From NCBI GenBank assembly GCA_964490015.1, contig CAZBBA010000003.1:1-64000 (forward strand): 64,000 nucleotides of DNA, read 5' to 3'. Shown here in pieces: positions 19,114 through 28,654 of this stretch (within the stretch, counting starts at the first letter, position 1; every line of letters begins with the position of its first letter). Both the position numbers and the translations under genes were made by a program. The notes beneath the pieces were generated by a model. It saw only the letters and a list, made by a program, of their open reading frames with translations. It did no database searches and was not told where the DNA came from. The stretch is from Perlabentimonas sp964490015 (GTDB lineage Bacteria; Bacteroidota; Bacteroidia; Bacteroidales; Tenuifilaceae).

Positions 19114-20664
19114 TTAATACTGTTGTTTATTTTCTTTTACGGTAACGTATTTGTCAAACGACTCCATCAACGAGGAGTAGAACATTTCGGCAATGAGGTT
19201 CGATCCACGCAGGGTAAAGTGGACAAAATCTTTCGATGCCAGAGGAGGAGTTGCAAAAGACCATGCTGGTATAGAATTTGGCCCTCCCATAGCCATATAG
19301 CAATCCCAAAAGGCCGCACCTGCTCTGTGGGCAGCGTTCCTTTGCGCATCCCTTATCTTCTCAATATTTGGATAAGATACAAATTGTCCACCCTCGCGGC
19401 GTGCCATGTCGGAAACGCCAATTAGTAGAACGGCAACATTTGGCTTTGCCCGCTTTATGGCCAGTATCTGCTGATACATTTGATTCTCGTAGTACGAGTA
19501 GCTCTCAACAATATGTGGAACCACGTTTACTCCAAACTGCAGAATAACCAACGATGGTTTAACCAGGCTAAATGCTTGTTTTAGCGACTTGTCGTCGGCC
19601 CGGGTAAAGTCGATACCCGAACTTCCCCTGATGGCAATATTATCAACTACAATTCCTTTAGGCGATTCCAATGAGACACCAAACACCATTGGGCTTTCGT
19701 CGCCTTTAAAGTCAATTTGGAAGTTACGTTCTGCAAGGGGCATGCTCCAAACCTGTTGCTCCATTTTTGTATTTGGCGCAACCATTTCGGCTTCCTGTGT
19801 TTTACCATTGTAGGTGAGTGATACCATAAACGGTTCGCTTCCATGCCCATACAATATACGGCATTGGGTGAAGTTTCGCGGTGAAGATCCGCTTGAACCT
19901 CTGCGTTCAATTTTAATCCAGGCTTCATTAAATCCCCCCTTGGATAAGCGGCGCGAAGAGGTGAATAGGGAGTAGCCGCCCATAATGCCAAATCGGTTAT
20001 CCACTGCCCCTCTTCCCAGATCGGCTAAGAGAATCTGTTTCCAGTTTGATGATGAGGTTTGAAAAATTCCACCGGGTTGGTAGCTGTGTGGAACCGCATG
20101 AACCAGTCCAATTCCTGTACCTCCAAATCGGCCCTGAAGTCTAAGCCGTAAGAACGAGGTTATTCTGTCGCCCTCTATTTGTGAATCGCCAAAGTGCATT
20201 ACTCTAATTTGCTGTTGCGAAGCTTTCCCTGTGGCCAGCGCGCTGAAGAATGTTTCCAGCGCCGAAAATGATGAATCGGGGAATTCTATTGGGACAAGAC
20301 GATTTTTAAGTATTTCGGCTGTTATACTTGCGGGTGCAGCTGAACGCGTTGTAACTGTGGAATCGGAAATGGTTGAGTCGGTTAAGGCAAATATATCGTT
20401 ATCGGTCCAAATAAATGAAGTGTCGAGATTGCTGCTTTGCGCGGTTATGCTATCGAGGTACTGTTCGAGCAGTGCAAGTTCAGGGTTAAGGGTAAAACCC
20501 TCTGAAGAGCCCGAAGTATTAATGTTAAAAATGGATAATGCAGAAGGAACCGTAATTGTAATCGACCCTATCTTAATTCCATCGCGGGGGAAAAGCAAAC
20601 TTATTACAGTAATTGCCAGCAGGAGCGAAAGGAGTATAAGGAAAAGCTTAATGGGCTTAAGCAT
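19114..20664 (-). CDS. Second membrane-anchored SGNH/GDSL hydrolase
   Basis: 516 residues: N-terminal signal anchor (about 5-25), a low-complexity Ser/Thr-rich linker, then the catalytic domain. SGNH motifs are MHFGDSQIEGDRI, LQFGVNVVP (the usual GxND is GVNV here, so the Asn is kept but the following Asp is not) and KDFVHFTLRGS for the Asp-His pair. An additional jelly-roll-like insert may lie between blocks I and III. It is followed after 71 bp by the other SGNH gene, so the three genes at 16-20.7 kb probably form one operon. A large inverted repeat lies just upstream. Confidence 0.85.
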   Translation of the reverse strand: MLKPIKLFLILLSLLLAITVISLLFPRDGIKIGSITITVPSALSIFNINTSGSSEGFTLNPELALLEQYLDSITAQSSNLDTSFIWTDNDIFALTDSTISDSTVTTRSAAPASITAEILKNRLVPIEFPDSSFSALETFFSALATGKASQQQIRVMHFGDSQIEGDRITSFLRLRLQGRFGGTGIGLVHAVPHSYQPGGIFQTSSSNWKQILLADLGRGAVDNRFGIMGGYSLFTSSRRLSKGGFNEAWIKIERRGSSGSSPRNFTQCRILYGHGSEPFMVSLTYNGKTQEAEMVAPNTKMEQQVWSMPLAERNFQIDFKGDESPMVFGVSLESPKGIVVDNIAIRGSSGIDFTRADDKSLKQAFSLVKPSLVILQFGVNVVPHIVESYSYYENQMYQQILAIKRAKPNVAVLLIGVSDMARREGGQFVSYPNIEKIRDAQRNAAHRAGAAFWDCYMAMGGPNSIPAWSFATPPLASKDFVHFTLRGSNLIAEMFYSSLMESFDKYVTVKENKQQY

Positions 20665-20684
20665 AGGGGCATCAGGATTATTGG

Positions 20685-20740
20685 AAGTTTTTCAGTTCTA
20701 AATATACAATGTTTTGGTATACGATAGAACTGAAAAACTT
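20685..20740. repeat. Perfect 16-bp inverted repeat between mltD and the SGNH/MBOAT operon
   Basis: The arms 20685-20700 and 20725-20740 are exact reverse complements, separated by 24 bases that can pair further (TATAC with GTATA). It sits 17 bp past the mltD stop and 20 bp before the SGNH start. No T tract follows either arm, so it is not a standard terminator; it may be a processing site, operator or weak terminator. Confidence 0.8.
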
Positions 20741-20757
20741 CGGATATCCCTTTTTTG

Positions 20758-22263
20758 TTAACCCTTGGGCTTTATTTTTAACGTTTGACCCGGTACAAGC
20801 CTGTCGGTAGTAAGATTGTTAATGCGTTTTATGTCAGCGGTGCTTATGCCTGGGTACTGCTTGGCAATATCCCATAGGGTGTCGCCACGTTGTACTCGGT
20901 AGTAAATATAATTCTGATCTGCGCCCGCTGGAGCAACAGTTTGACCCGATTGTTGGGCAATCCGGGCAGGTACGTAAACTGTTAAATTTTGTCCAATTCT
21001 AATTATGTTACCCCTTAAGTTATTCCATTCGCGTAACTGCGAAACCGACACACCGTGCCGCGAAGCAATAGATCCCAACACATCGCCCTCCTTAACTTTG
21101 TACGTAATACGATGACTGCCCGATGGGATATCGTGAGCGTAGGATGCCGAGAAGCGGCTGGGGTTAACCACGTTGTTGGGGTTGAAGTAGATGGAATCTT
21201 TGTACGCAAAAACCTCCTGTTGCCTATCGATGAATGGCCCAATGGCCTCGAAGGGGAGTTTAAGCGACATCTGCTTCTGCTTGGCTGGTATAATGTCGAT
21301 TTTATACTGTGGGTTTAAATCGCGTAGAGTTTTAAGCGGTATGTTAAGCACGTTTGCGACCTGCTCTAGGTGTAGCATGCCTGAAATCATTACGGTATCG
21401 ATGGTCGATGGCAGAGTCATGGGCACAGGTTTCAGGTTGTGCTCCTTGTGGTAGGCAAAGGCATAGGTTGCAGCAATAAATGCGGGAACATAGCCTCGGG
21501 TTTCGCGGGGAAGATAGTAGTAGATATCCCAGTAATTGCGTTTTCCTCCAGCACGACGGATTGCCTTGTTCACGTTACCTGGGCCACAGTTGTATGCTGC
21601 AATGGCCAAGGTCCAATCACCATAAATTGTGTACAAATCCTTTAGAAATCGAGCGGCTGCATGGCTCGCTGCGATTGGGTCGCGACGCTGATCGACATAA
21701 GAGTTTACGGTTAGGTTATACATACGACCTGTGCCATACATAAACTGCCAGATGCCAGTTGCTCCTGCCCGTGACACGGCACGGGGGTTCAAGGCCGATT
21801 CAACCACTGCAAGTATCCGTAATTCGATGGGCATCTGGTACAAATCCAGAATCTCCTCGAATATTGGGAAGTAAAAGTCGGCGAGTCCCAGCATCACCTG
21901 CACTTTCTCCCTTTGCCGGTTGGTGTATACGTTGATAAAGTTACGAACGATACTGTTGTACGGAAGGTCGATGATGGAGTTAATCTCAGCCAGGCGCATA
22001 ATGTATACGGAATCGGGAAGCATGCCTACCGGAGAAAAAGTGCTATCGGGTTCAACAACGGAGAGCATATTGGTGGTATCCAACCCAGCCTGAACGTACC
22101 AAAGGTTAAGCAGGCTGTCGAGATTGGTGCTAAACGATGACATAAGCCCAAGCCCTTCAAGCGATGTGTCCTTGATGCCGGGAATGGTATCGCGGTTGGC
22201 AAAGGAAGATGTTGAGCAGGCAAAAATTATGGCCAAGGCCACTGATAATGCAATCCGTTTCAT
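20758..22263 (-). CDS. mltD: Membrane-bound lytic murein transglycosylase D-like protein with two LysM domains
   Basis: 501 residues. Signal peptide (1-22), an SLT domain with catalytic E155 in VVESALNPRAVSRAGATG and the WQFMYGTGRMYNL and AAYNCGPGNV motifs, then two C-terminal LysM repeats (about 390-436 and 455-499) that bind peptidoglycan. Cleaves glycan strands with 1,6-anhydro product formation. It follows DUF5683 at 5 bp and is the last gene of the parA-parB-DUF5683-mltD run, a gene order common in Bacteroidota. There is a serine/cysteine stretch at CSTSS in the signal, but no good lipobox. Confidence 0.93.
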   Translation of the reverse strand: MKRIALSVALAIIFACSTSSFANRDTIPGIKDTSLEGLGLMSSFSTNLDSLLNLWYVQAGLDTTNMLSVVEPDSTFSPVGMLPDSVYIMRLAEINSIIDLPYNSIVRNFINVYTNRQREKVQVMLGLADFYFPIFEEILDLYQMPIELRILAVVESALNPRAVSRAGATGIWQFMYGTGRMYNLTVNSYVDQRRDPIAASHAAARFLKDLYTIYGDWTLAIAAYNCGPGNVNKAIRRAGGKRNYWDIYYYLPRETRGYVPAFIAATYAFAYHKEHNLKPVPMTLPSTIDTVMISGMLHLEQVANVLNIPLKTLRDLNPQYKIDIIPAKQKQMSLKLPFEAIGPFIDRQQEVFAYKDSIYFNPNNVVNPSRFSASYAHDIPSGSHRITYKVKEGDVLGSIASRHGVSVSQLREWNNLRGNIIRIGQNLTVYVPARIAQQSGQTVAPAGADQNYIYYRVQRGDTLWDIAKQYPGISTADIKRINNLTTDRLVPGQTLKIKPKG

Positions 22264-22268
22264 AGTTA

Positions 22269-23174
22269 TTAAAAGTTGAAGTTTAATCGAAGCCCTAAAG
22301 ATAAGGTGGAATGGGGGTTATTTGCAAATGCGCTATCAAAAATAATGGGCTCAAAGTTAAATGCCAGGTCATCGCTAATATCCCAGTAGTGAAAATGACC
22401 ATCGACGTAGGCATCGATGATGTTAAGTAGGTAAAAGCCAGCCATTCCAATAATAGCCAAGTCCCTATTTCGACGATAGGCGTCGCGAAGGTAAATTAAG
22501 TCGGCTTGGGTTCTAATGGGGCCAAACTCGTTATCGGGGTAAAGTTTGAGGGCTGTTCCCATCCGTTTATACCCACGCTGGTTAAAGTCGATAATGTAGT
22601 AAATAGATGCTATTCCACCGTAAACAAATGGGACTTTCCATAGTTTCTGGTTGTAAATCTGTCCCATACCTGGGATTAATGCCGATAGCAAGGTTGCTGT
22701 TTGTGGCGAATGCTTTCCTTTGTTGTATACAACCAATGCATCGGCAACGCTGGCCGCGTAGAAGAACCCTGCTCCAACGTAAAAAAGATTGCGTTGCATT
22801 CTTTGCTGAGTCCACTTCTCCTCGAAACGAAATTTTTCCTCGGGGCTATAGTACGGAAGATTATATTCGTCGATTGTGGCGTGGTAGTTCTTGTTTGCCT
22901 GTATTCCCATGTAGATCATCGATCCCATGCCTGCATAAAAAACCGGTGCTTTCCAGTACTGCTTGTTAATTACCTGACCAGAGCCAGGGAGAAACTGTGC
23001 GGCCAGCCAGAGTTGCGTGGACGATAATGAATCCTTTTTTACCTTTGGTTGCTCAGCAAATGCAGGTAAAGCGCAAATAAACAAAAGTAGGGCAACCAGT
23101 ACATGTTGCCCTTTGCTATTGATTATCTTCGTGAAGTGTGAATACCTTGCCAATGCCCTGTTTTGAAGTTCCAT
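22269..23174 (-). CDS. DUF5683 domain protein
   Basis: 301 residues. N-terminal hydrophobic signal (about 24-41, ending AFAEQ), then repeated helical hairpins with LIPGMGQIYNQKLWKVPFVYGG and a matching earlier copy LPGSGQVINKQYWKAPVFYAG: two tandem units of the same fold. The PGxGQxYNxxxWK pattern is the DUF5683 signature. Function is not known; the constant neighbourhood between parB and mltD suggests an envelope role tied to division or wall growth. It is separated from parB by 29 bp. Confidence 0.88.
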   Translation of the reverse strand: MELQNRALARYSHFTKIINSKGQHVLVALLLFICALPAFAEQPKVKKDSLSSTQLWLAAQFLPGSGQVINKQYWKAPVFYAGMGSMIYMGIQANKNYHATIDEYNLPYYSPEEKFRFEEKWTQQRMQRNLFYVGAGFFYAASVADALVVYNKGKHSPQTATLLSALIPGMGQIYNQKLWKVPFVYGGIASIYYIIDFNQRGYKRMGTALKLYPDNEFGPIRTQADLIYLRDAYRRNRDLAIIGMAGFYLLNIIDAYVDGHFHYWDISDDLAFNFEPIIFDSAFANNPHSTLSLGLRLNFNF

Positions 23175-23203
23175 TGGATGGAAACGTGAATATGATTAGA
23201 TTA

Positions 23204-24124
23204 TTACTCGCTAAAGCGATTAAATCTCTCCATTATTTCCTCAAGTTCACCGTGAGTGCGATAGTTGATTACAATTTTTCCGCTACCCTTTTTTCCTGGT
23301 TTAACCTCTACACCCCATCCGAAAAAATCTTGAAGTTTTTTCTGAAAATCGGTTAATTCCACAGGTGTTTCACCATCGTCTTCAGGAGTTGGTTTTTCTT
23401 TTGGCTGTGGTTGTGGTTGGATTGGTTCGGAAAATAGCTTGGCCAGTTCCTCCGCTTTGCGCACAGATAGATCCTCTTCAATAATCTTGTGGAAAATATC
23501 GATCTGGCTCGTCTTATCCTCAAGCGAAACCAATGCACGCGCATGACCCATGGAGAGCTTACGCTCCTTTAGGCCAAGCTGAATCTCGGCGGGGAGCTTA
23601 AGCAGGCGCAGGTAGTTGGTAACGGTTGCCCGTTTTTTACCAACTCGCTCCGACAGATTATCGTGGGTGAGTTTGCACTCATCAATTAGCCGCTGGTAGC
23701 TTATGGCTACCTCAATGGCGTCGAGATCCTCGCGTTGGATGTTCTCCACCAGGGCCATCTCGAGCATACCTTGGTCGTTAGCCGTGCGAATAAATGCGGG
23801 AACGCTTGTGAGCTTGGCTAGCTTGGCAGCACGCAGACGGCGCTCACCCGAAATTAGCTGGTACTTCTCCCCAACAAGTCGAACTGTAAGGGGTTGGATA
23901 ATCCCCAACTCGCGGATCGAATCCGAAAGTTCCTGAAGGGCTTCCTGGTCGAACGTGGTCCGGGGTTGATATGGATTGGCTTCAATCTTGTTGATGTCAA
24001 TTTCTTTAACCAGATCGTTGCCGGTGCTCTTCTCCTCAACTTTTGCGTCGGCTCGTTGCTGTGGAGTTTCAGCTTCTTCAATTAGAGCTCCAAGGCCTCG
24101 TCCTAATGCCATTTTCTTAACCAT
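23204..24124 (-). CDS. parB: Chromosome partitioning protein ParB
   Basis: 306 residues. The CTP-binding N-domain carries NPYQPRTTFDQEALQELSDSI and SGERRLRAAKLA, followed by the helix-turn-helix that binds parS (LSERVGKKRATVTNYLRLLKLP). The N-terminus MVKKMALGRGLGALIEE is the ParA-contact segment. A Pro/Glu/Gln-rich linker (about 225-245) precedes the C-terminal dimerisation domain. It follows parA at 32 bp. No parS-like palindrome was noticed in the window. Confidence 0.96.
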   Translation of the reverse strand: MVKKMALGRGLGALIEEAETPQQRADAKVEEKSTGNDLVKEIDINKIEANPYQPRTTFDQEALQELSDSIRELGIIQPLTVRLVGEKYQLISGERRLRAAKLAKLTSVPAFIRTANDQGMLEMALVENIQREDLDAIEVAISYQRLIDECKLTHDNLSERVGKKRATVTNYLRLLKLPAEIQLGLKERKLSMGHARALVSLEDKTSQIDIFHKIIEEDLSVRKAEELAKLFSEPIQPQPQPKEKPTPEDDGETPVELTDFQKKLQDFFGWGVEVKPGKKGSGKIVINYRTHGELEEIMERFNRFSE

Positions 24125-24156
24125 GTTTAAATCTGTCTTTGTTATCTATGCTGGTA

Positions 24157-24945
24157 TTACTTTTGGGCTGCAGGTTCGGAAACCTCATTCTTTTGAATTA
24201 GTTCGCGGGCAAGGTTTAGGTAGTTTGTCGATCCGGCCGAGGCTGCATCGTAAAGGATTACAGGCTTACCGTAGCTGGGCGCCTCGCTTAACTTGATGTT
24301 ACGCTGAATAATTGTGTCGAAAACCATGGTTTGGAAGTGTTTCTTCACCTCATCTACCACCTGGTTCGATAGGCGTAAACGGGCATCATACATGGTAAGC
24401 AGGAAGCCCTCGATTTTAAGCTCGGGATTCAGTCGGGTTTGAATTATTTTGATAGTGTTGAGCAGTTTGCCTAGTCCTTCAAGGGCAAAGTACTCGCACT
24501 GAACGGGAATTATAACCGAATCGGCAGCAGAAAGCGCATTAACGGTGATTAGTCCCAGAGATGGAGAGCAGTCGATAAGAATATAGTCGTAGTTATCTTT
24601 CACCTTTTCGATAACGCCCTTAAGAATCTTCTCGCGGTTGGGCAGGTTGAGCATTTCAATTTCAGCACCAACCAGGTCGATATGCGATGGAATCAGCTCC
24701 AGCCCATCAATTTCACTCTTAAGGATAGTGTCGCTGGGGTTAACCTCGTCAATAAGGCATTCGTATATGCTTGTTTTTATGTTTCTTAGATCAAATCCTG
24801 TTCCGGAAGTAGCATTGGCCTGAGGATCGGCATCGATGAGTAGAACCCTCTTCTCGAGTACCGCCAAGCTGGCAGCTAGGTTAATTGCTGACGTGGTTTT
24901 ACCTACGCCGCCTTTTTGATTAGCTAGTGCTATTACTTTTCCCAT
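24157..24945 (-). CDS. parA: Chromosome partitioning ATPase ParA (Soj)
   Basis: 262 residues. Deviant Walker A KGGVGKTTSAINLAASL at residues 11-27, Walker A' LLIDADPQANAT and Walker B YDYILIDCSPSLG. Drives ParB-parS complex segregation on the nucleoid. First gene of the parA-parB-DUF5683-mltD run, with a -7 box 38 bp upstream. Divergent from a lipid kinase gene. Confidence 0.96.
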   Translation of the reverse strand: MGKVIALANQKGGVGKTTSAINLAASLAVLEKRVLLIDADPQANATSGTGFDLRNIKTSIYECLIDEVNPSDTILKSEIDGLELIPSHIDLVGAEIEMLNLPNREKILKGVIEKVKDNYDYILIDCSPSLGLITVNALSAADSVIIPVQCEYFALEGLGKLLNTIKIIQTRLNPELKIEGFLLTMYDARLRLSNQVVDEVKKHFQTMVFDTIIQRNIKLSEAPSYGKPVILYDAASAGSTNYLNLARELIQKNEVSEPAAQK

Positions 24946-24982
24946 AACGTAAAGAGTTTGTTTCAGTTGATTTTTAAGGCCA

Positions 24983-24990
24983 CAAAGTTA
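24983..24990 (-). promoter_or_regulatory. Candidate -7 box for the parAB operon
   Basis: Minus-strand TAACTTTG, matching TAnnTTTG, about 38 bp before the parA start. Confidence 0.55.
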
Positions 24991-25186
24991 CCCGATGAGC
25001 CTGATTGAGCGTAATTTTGGCGGCCACTAATATAAACAATGACCCCGAACTTACCAACATGTTATTAACAATTCAGACCATAGAACTTTGCAAAAATAGT
25101 TAAAGTTTTTGAAAGATTTACTCCGGGTTATCGACCCCAATTCTATTATCCCCATATTATGTATATTTTAGCTGAAATTTTTTTCG

Positions 25187-26161
25187 ATGGATAAATCCTG
25201 GTTTGTGATTGTTAATCCTGCAGCAGGATCGGGAAGAGGAGAACGCGACTGGCCCCAAATTTCGGCTTTATTCCGTAAGTATGGCCTAAAATTCGAGTTT
25301 GCCATTACTCAACGGAAACACCATGCTGTTGAGTTAACTGTGTTGGCAATTCGCAAGGGGTATCAACAAATTATTTGCGTTGGGGGCGATGGCACCCTAA
25401 ACGAGGTGGTGAATGGCGTTTTTATTCAACGTGTTGTGCCAACTAACGATATCACCATAGCCGTGGTTGCGGTGGGTACAGGAAACGACTGGGCTCGAAC
25501 ATTCACGCTGATTGGTAATTACGACCAAAACGTTAAGTTTATTAAGGATGGGAATACCTTTTTGCAGGATGTGGGAAAGGTGGACTACTTTGAGGCGCGT
25601 ATTAAGCACTCGCGATATTTTGCCAACGCTGCTGGTATCGGTTTCGATGCCGATGTGGCGCTCACAACAAACCAGCTGAAGGAGGATGGTGAGCAAGGCC
25701 GATTCCTTTACTTGCTGAGCATCCTAAAAACACTAATGGCTTTTCGACCTTCGGCAGCTAAGGTGCAAATCGATAGTCACAGCTATGGAGGAGTGGTTTT
25801 TAGCGCTACGCTGGGGATTGGAAAGTACAATGGGGGCGGTATGATGCAGGTACCAAACGCCACTCCAAACGATGGAATGCTCGAAGTTACCCTAATTCAG
25901 AAAGTTAGCCGTTTCAGTGTTCTCCGAAATATCCTTCGGCTTTATAACGGGAAAATTCTTAAACATCCTAAAATACTTGGATATCAGGCAAGGCAAGTGA
26001 GAGTAACCTCAAAACCTCCCTTCAACTTGGAGGTCGATGGTGAGTCGCTGGGGACTTCCCCTTTTGTTTTCAGTATTGTGCCGCAGGGTATTCGGGTTGT
26101 GGTTGGGGCCGATTTTAAGCTAATACGAGGGCCTCAAACGGCAATCTATAACGAGGAGTAG
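25187..26161 (+). CDS. YegS/BmrU-type diacylglycerol (lipid) kinase family protein
   Basis: 324 residues. The DAGK catalytic domain starts with VIVNPAAGSGRG and carries the nucleotide motif GGDGTLNEV (66-74) and AVGTGNDWARTF. A C-terminal lectin-like half ends in LEVDGESLGTSPF, the usual VDGE motif. Soluble lipid kinases of this family phosphorylate diacylglycerol, sphingosine or related lipids; the substrate is not predictable. A second paralogue lies at 56509-57393. Converges with priA with 12 bp between stops. Confidence 0.88.
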   Translation: MDKSWFVIVNPAAGSGRGERDWPQISALFRKYGLKFEFAITQRKHHAVELTVLAIRKGYQQIICVGGDGTLNEVVNGVFIQRVVPTNDITIAVVAVGTGNDWARTFTLIGNYDQNVKFIKDGNTFLQDVGKVDYFEARIKHSRYFANAAGIGFDADVALTTNQLKEDGEQGRFLYLLSILKTLMAFRPSAAKVQIDSHSYGGVVFSATLGIGKYNGGGMMQVPNATPNDGMLEVTLIQKVSRFSVLRNILRLYNGKILKHPKILGYQARQVRVTSKPPFNLEVDGESLGTSPFVFSIVPQGIRVVVGADFKLIRGPQTAIYNEE

Positions 26162-26173
26162 CCTGGGTTTTGC

Positions 26174-28554
26174 TTACATGGGATCAACATCGGGGAGGAT
26201 GAAAATTCCTCGAAAAGGCTGGTAATCTTTTATCCTATCGATTTCAACATGAAGCAGATCCTTCGCTTTTTTAAGTTCCACATTCCGTTCGAACTTCAGT
26301 AAAATATCCTTGATGTAAAAATTTTGCACCCTGTTGATCATGGGATCCTCGGGGCCCAAAACTCGATTTTTAAAAATTGTGCGCAGATTTCGCGCCAGCT
26401 GCTCAGCAGCCACCTCAAGCACCTTCTCGTCGCGATGCTTAACCGACAATCTTACTAGTCGATAGTATGGTGGATACTGAAAGTTCTTTCGCTCAATAAG
26501 CTGCTGCTTGAAAAGCGATTCAAAATCGTTCTCAATTACCTGCTCTATTACTGGATGCGTGGGATGCGATGTTTGTATTAGCACCTTTCCCTGCTTGTGC
26601 TTTCGTCCGGCGCGCCCGCTAACCTGAGCCATCAGCTGGTAGCTGCGCTCGTAGGCTCTAAAATCGGGGAAGTTAAGCATGTTATCGGCGTTAAGAATAC
26701 CCACCAGACTAACCTTATCGAAGTCGAGACCCTTGGTTACCATTTGGGTTCCAATTAGGATGTTAACCTTTCCGTTTTCGAAATCGCTGATAATACGCTC
26801 GTAGGAGTTGCGGCTACGAGTGGAGTCCAGATCCATTCGCTCAATTGTGGCGGATGGGAAAAATATGGCAAGTTCCTCCTCAATCTTCTCGGTACCAAAA
26901 CCCTTAGTGCTTAGCTTATTGCTGCCACAGGCTAAGCATGAGGTAGGATTTAGCATGGAATATCCACAGTAGTGGCAAACCAGCTGGTTGCTGCGCTTGT
27001 GCAGCGTGAGGCTCACGTTGCAATGTTTGCACTGGGGTACCCATGCGCACTCCTCGCACTCAACAAAAGGCGAGTAACCCCGTCGGTTCTGGAATAGGAT
27101 TACCTGCTCATCGTTTTTTAGGCAATTGTCGATGGAATCGAGCAGCTCCGGTGCAAATATCGATTTCATCAGTTTTTTCTTTCGGGCAACAAGAGTGTCG
27201 ATAATTGAGATTTGTGGTAGCTTGATGCCTTCGAACCTCTCGGTGATGGTTGATAACCCGTACTTCCCAATTTGCGCATTGTAGTAGGTTTCAACCGATG
27301 GAGTTGCGGTTCCTAAAATCACCTTGGCGCCTACCATTTGCGCTAGCACAATGGCCGAGTCGCGGGCGTGATACCGTGGAGCAGGGTTAAACTGCTTAAA
27401 GGTATTCTCGTGCTCCTCGTCCACAATTACCAGGCCCAAACGCTTAAAAGGCAGGAATATGGATGAGCGAACACCCAGTATAATGTCGTAGGCGGGATGA
27501 GATGGGTCGGCTCCATCATTTAGTAAGCTTTGGTACACCTCAACCCGCTGGTTATCGCTAAACTTGCTGTGGTAAATCCCAACCCTGTTCCCAAAAAAAC
27601 GCCTTAGGCGATTTATGATTTGGGCCGTAAGGGCAATCTCGGGCAATAGGTATAAAACCTGCTTCCCTTGGTTTATTTGATCCTGAATTAGCTTGATGTA
27701 GATTTCGGTTTTCCCGCTCGATGTTACGCCGTGGAGTAGAACCACGTTCTTATCAGCAAACTCGTGGTTTATTGTATCCAAGGCCGTTTGCTGGGCAGGA
27801 GTAAGTTTGAGCGTGACCTCATCCTCCTCGTTGTTCATTTTCACCCTCGAAACCTCACGGATTTCGACTTCAAACACATCTTTCTTCACCAACGATTTAA
27901 ATGCAGCGGGCGATGCGTTGGCCTTTTCCATTAGTTCCTTTTTGCTTACCCAGCTGCTAAAAGTCCCTCTTTGGGGTGCGGTTAGGGCAAGGAATGCCAT
28001 TAGCAACTTTTGTTGTGCTTGGGCTCGCGACAGCTCCTCGAAAACGCCGTTCACATCATCATCGACTTTAAGTCGCGAATGTAATCGTACAAATGTTTCG
28101 AGTTTTGGCTTAAAGATTGGCTCAATGGTCTCGTTGATGGTGATAATTTTTTTGTCGAGCAGCTTTTTAATTATCCCCATGGGGTTGGGAATATCCTCCT
28201 TGGCAATAAGCTGTTGAATGGAGATGCTGCCATCATTTTCCAGAGCCCTAACAATTGAAGCCTCGGAATCGTTCATCAGATCGGCAATGGCAATGTTTTC
28301 GCCTTGAGTAATTAGCGTTTCGCTCTCCAGTTTTAGCCCAGAGGGCAAGGCTGCCTTCATCACCTCGCCAAGGGTACACATGTAGTAGCTGGCCATCCAT
28401 TCCCAAAAACGAAGCTGTTGGGGCGATACCATCGGCTCGTTGTCGATAACCTGAACGATGTCCTTGGTTTGGTAGTTTTCGGGGGAGTTTTGGTGAATGC
28501 TGCGAACAATTGCCGAGTAGAGTTTTTTCTTGCCAAACTGCACTATAACCCGGG
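26174..28554 (-). CDS. priA: Primosomal protein N' (PriA helicase), N-terminus lost in assembly gap
   Basis: 792 residues visible; the frame runs into the N run at 28555, reading RVIVQFGKKKLYSA at the break, which is the normal PriA N-domain about 30 residues from the start. Walker A GVTSSGKTEIY, the DEEH box VIVDEEHENTFKQ and an eight-cysteine zinc region (CEECAWVPQCKHC then CHYCGYSMLNPTSCLACG) are all present, as is the motif VI region GRAGRKHKQG. PriA restarts replication at collapsed forks. The start codon is not visible; the true gene probably begins inside the gap. Confidence 0.95.
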
Positions 28555-28654
28555 NNNNNNNNNNNNNNNNNNNNNNNNNNNNNNNNNNNNNNNNNNNNNN
28601 NNNNNNNNNNNNNNNNNNNNNNNNNNNNNNNNNNNNNNNNNNNNNNNNNNNNNN
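28555..28654. other. Assembly gap (100 N)
   Basis: Exactly 100 N, a conventional placeholder for unknown length. It removes the start of priA and the end of the DUF3109 gene. The flanks share no terminal sequence, so unlike the second gap this one hides real bases. Confidence 0.98.

Noticed and set aside
20685..20740. Inverted repeat as a rho-independent terminator for mltD
   Set aside because: The arms are followed by C/A-rich sequence and not by a T run on either strand.
22960..25190. parS site near parAB
   Set aside because: No 14-16-bp palindrome resembling the known parS consensus was noticed; parS is probably elsewhere.
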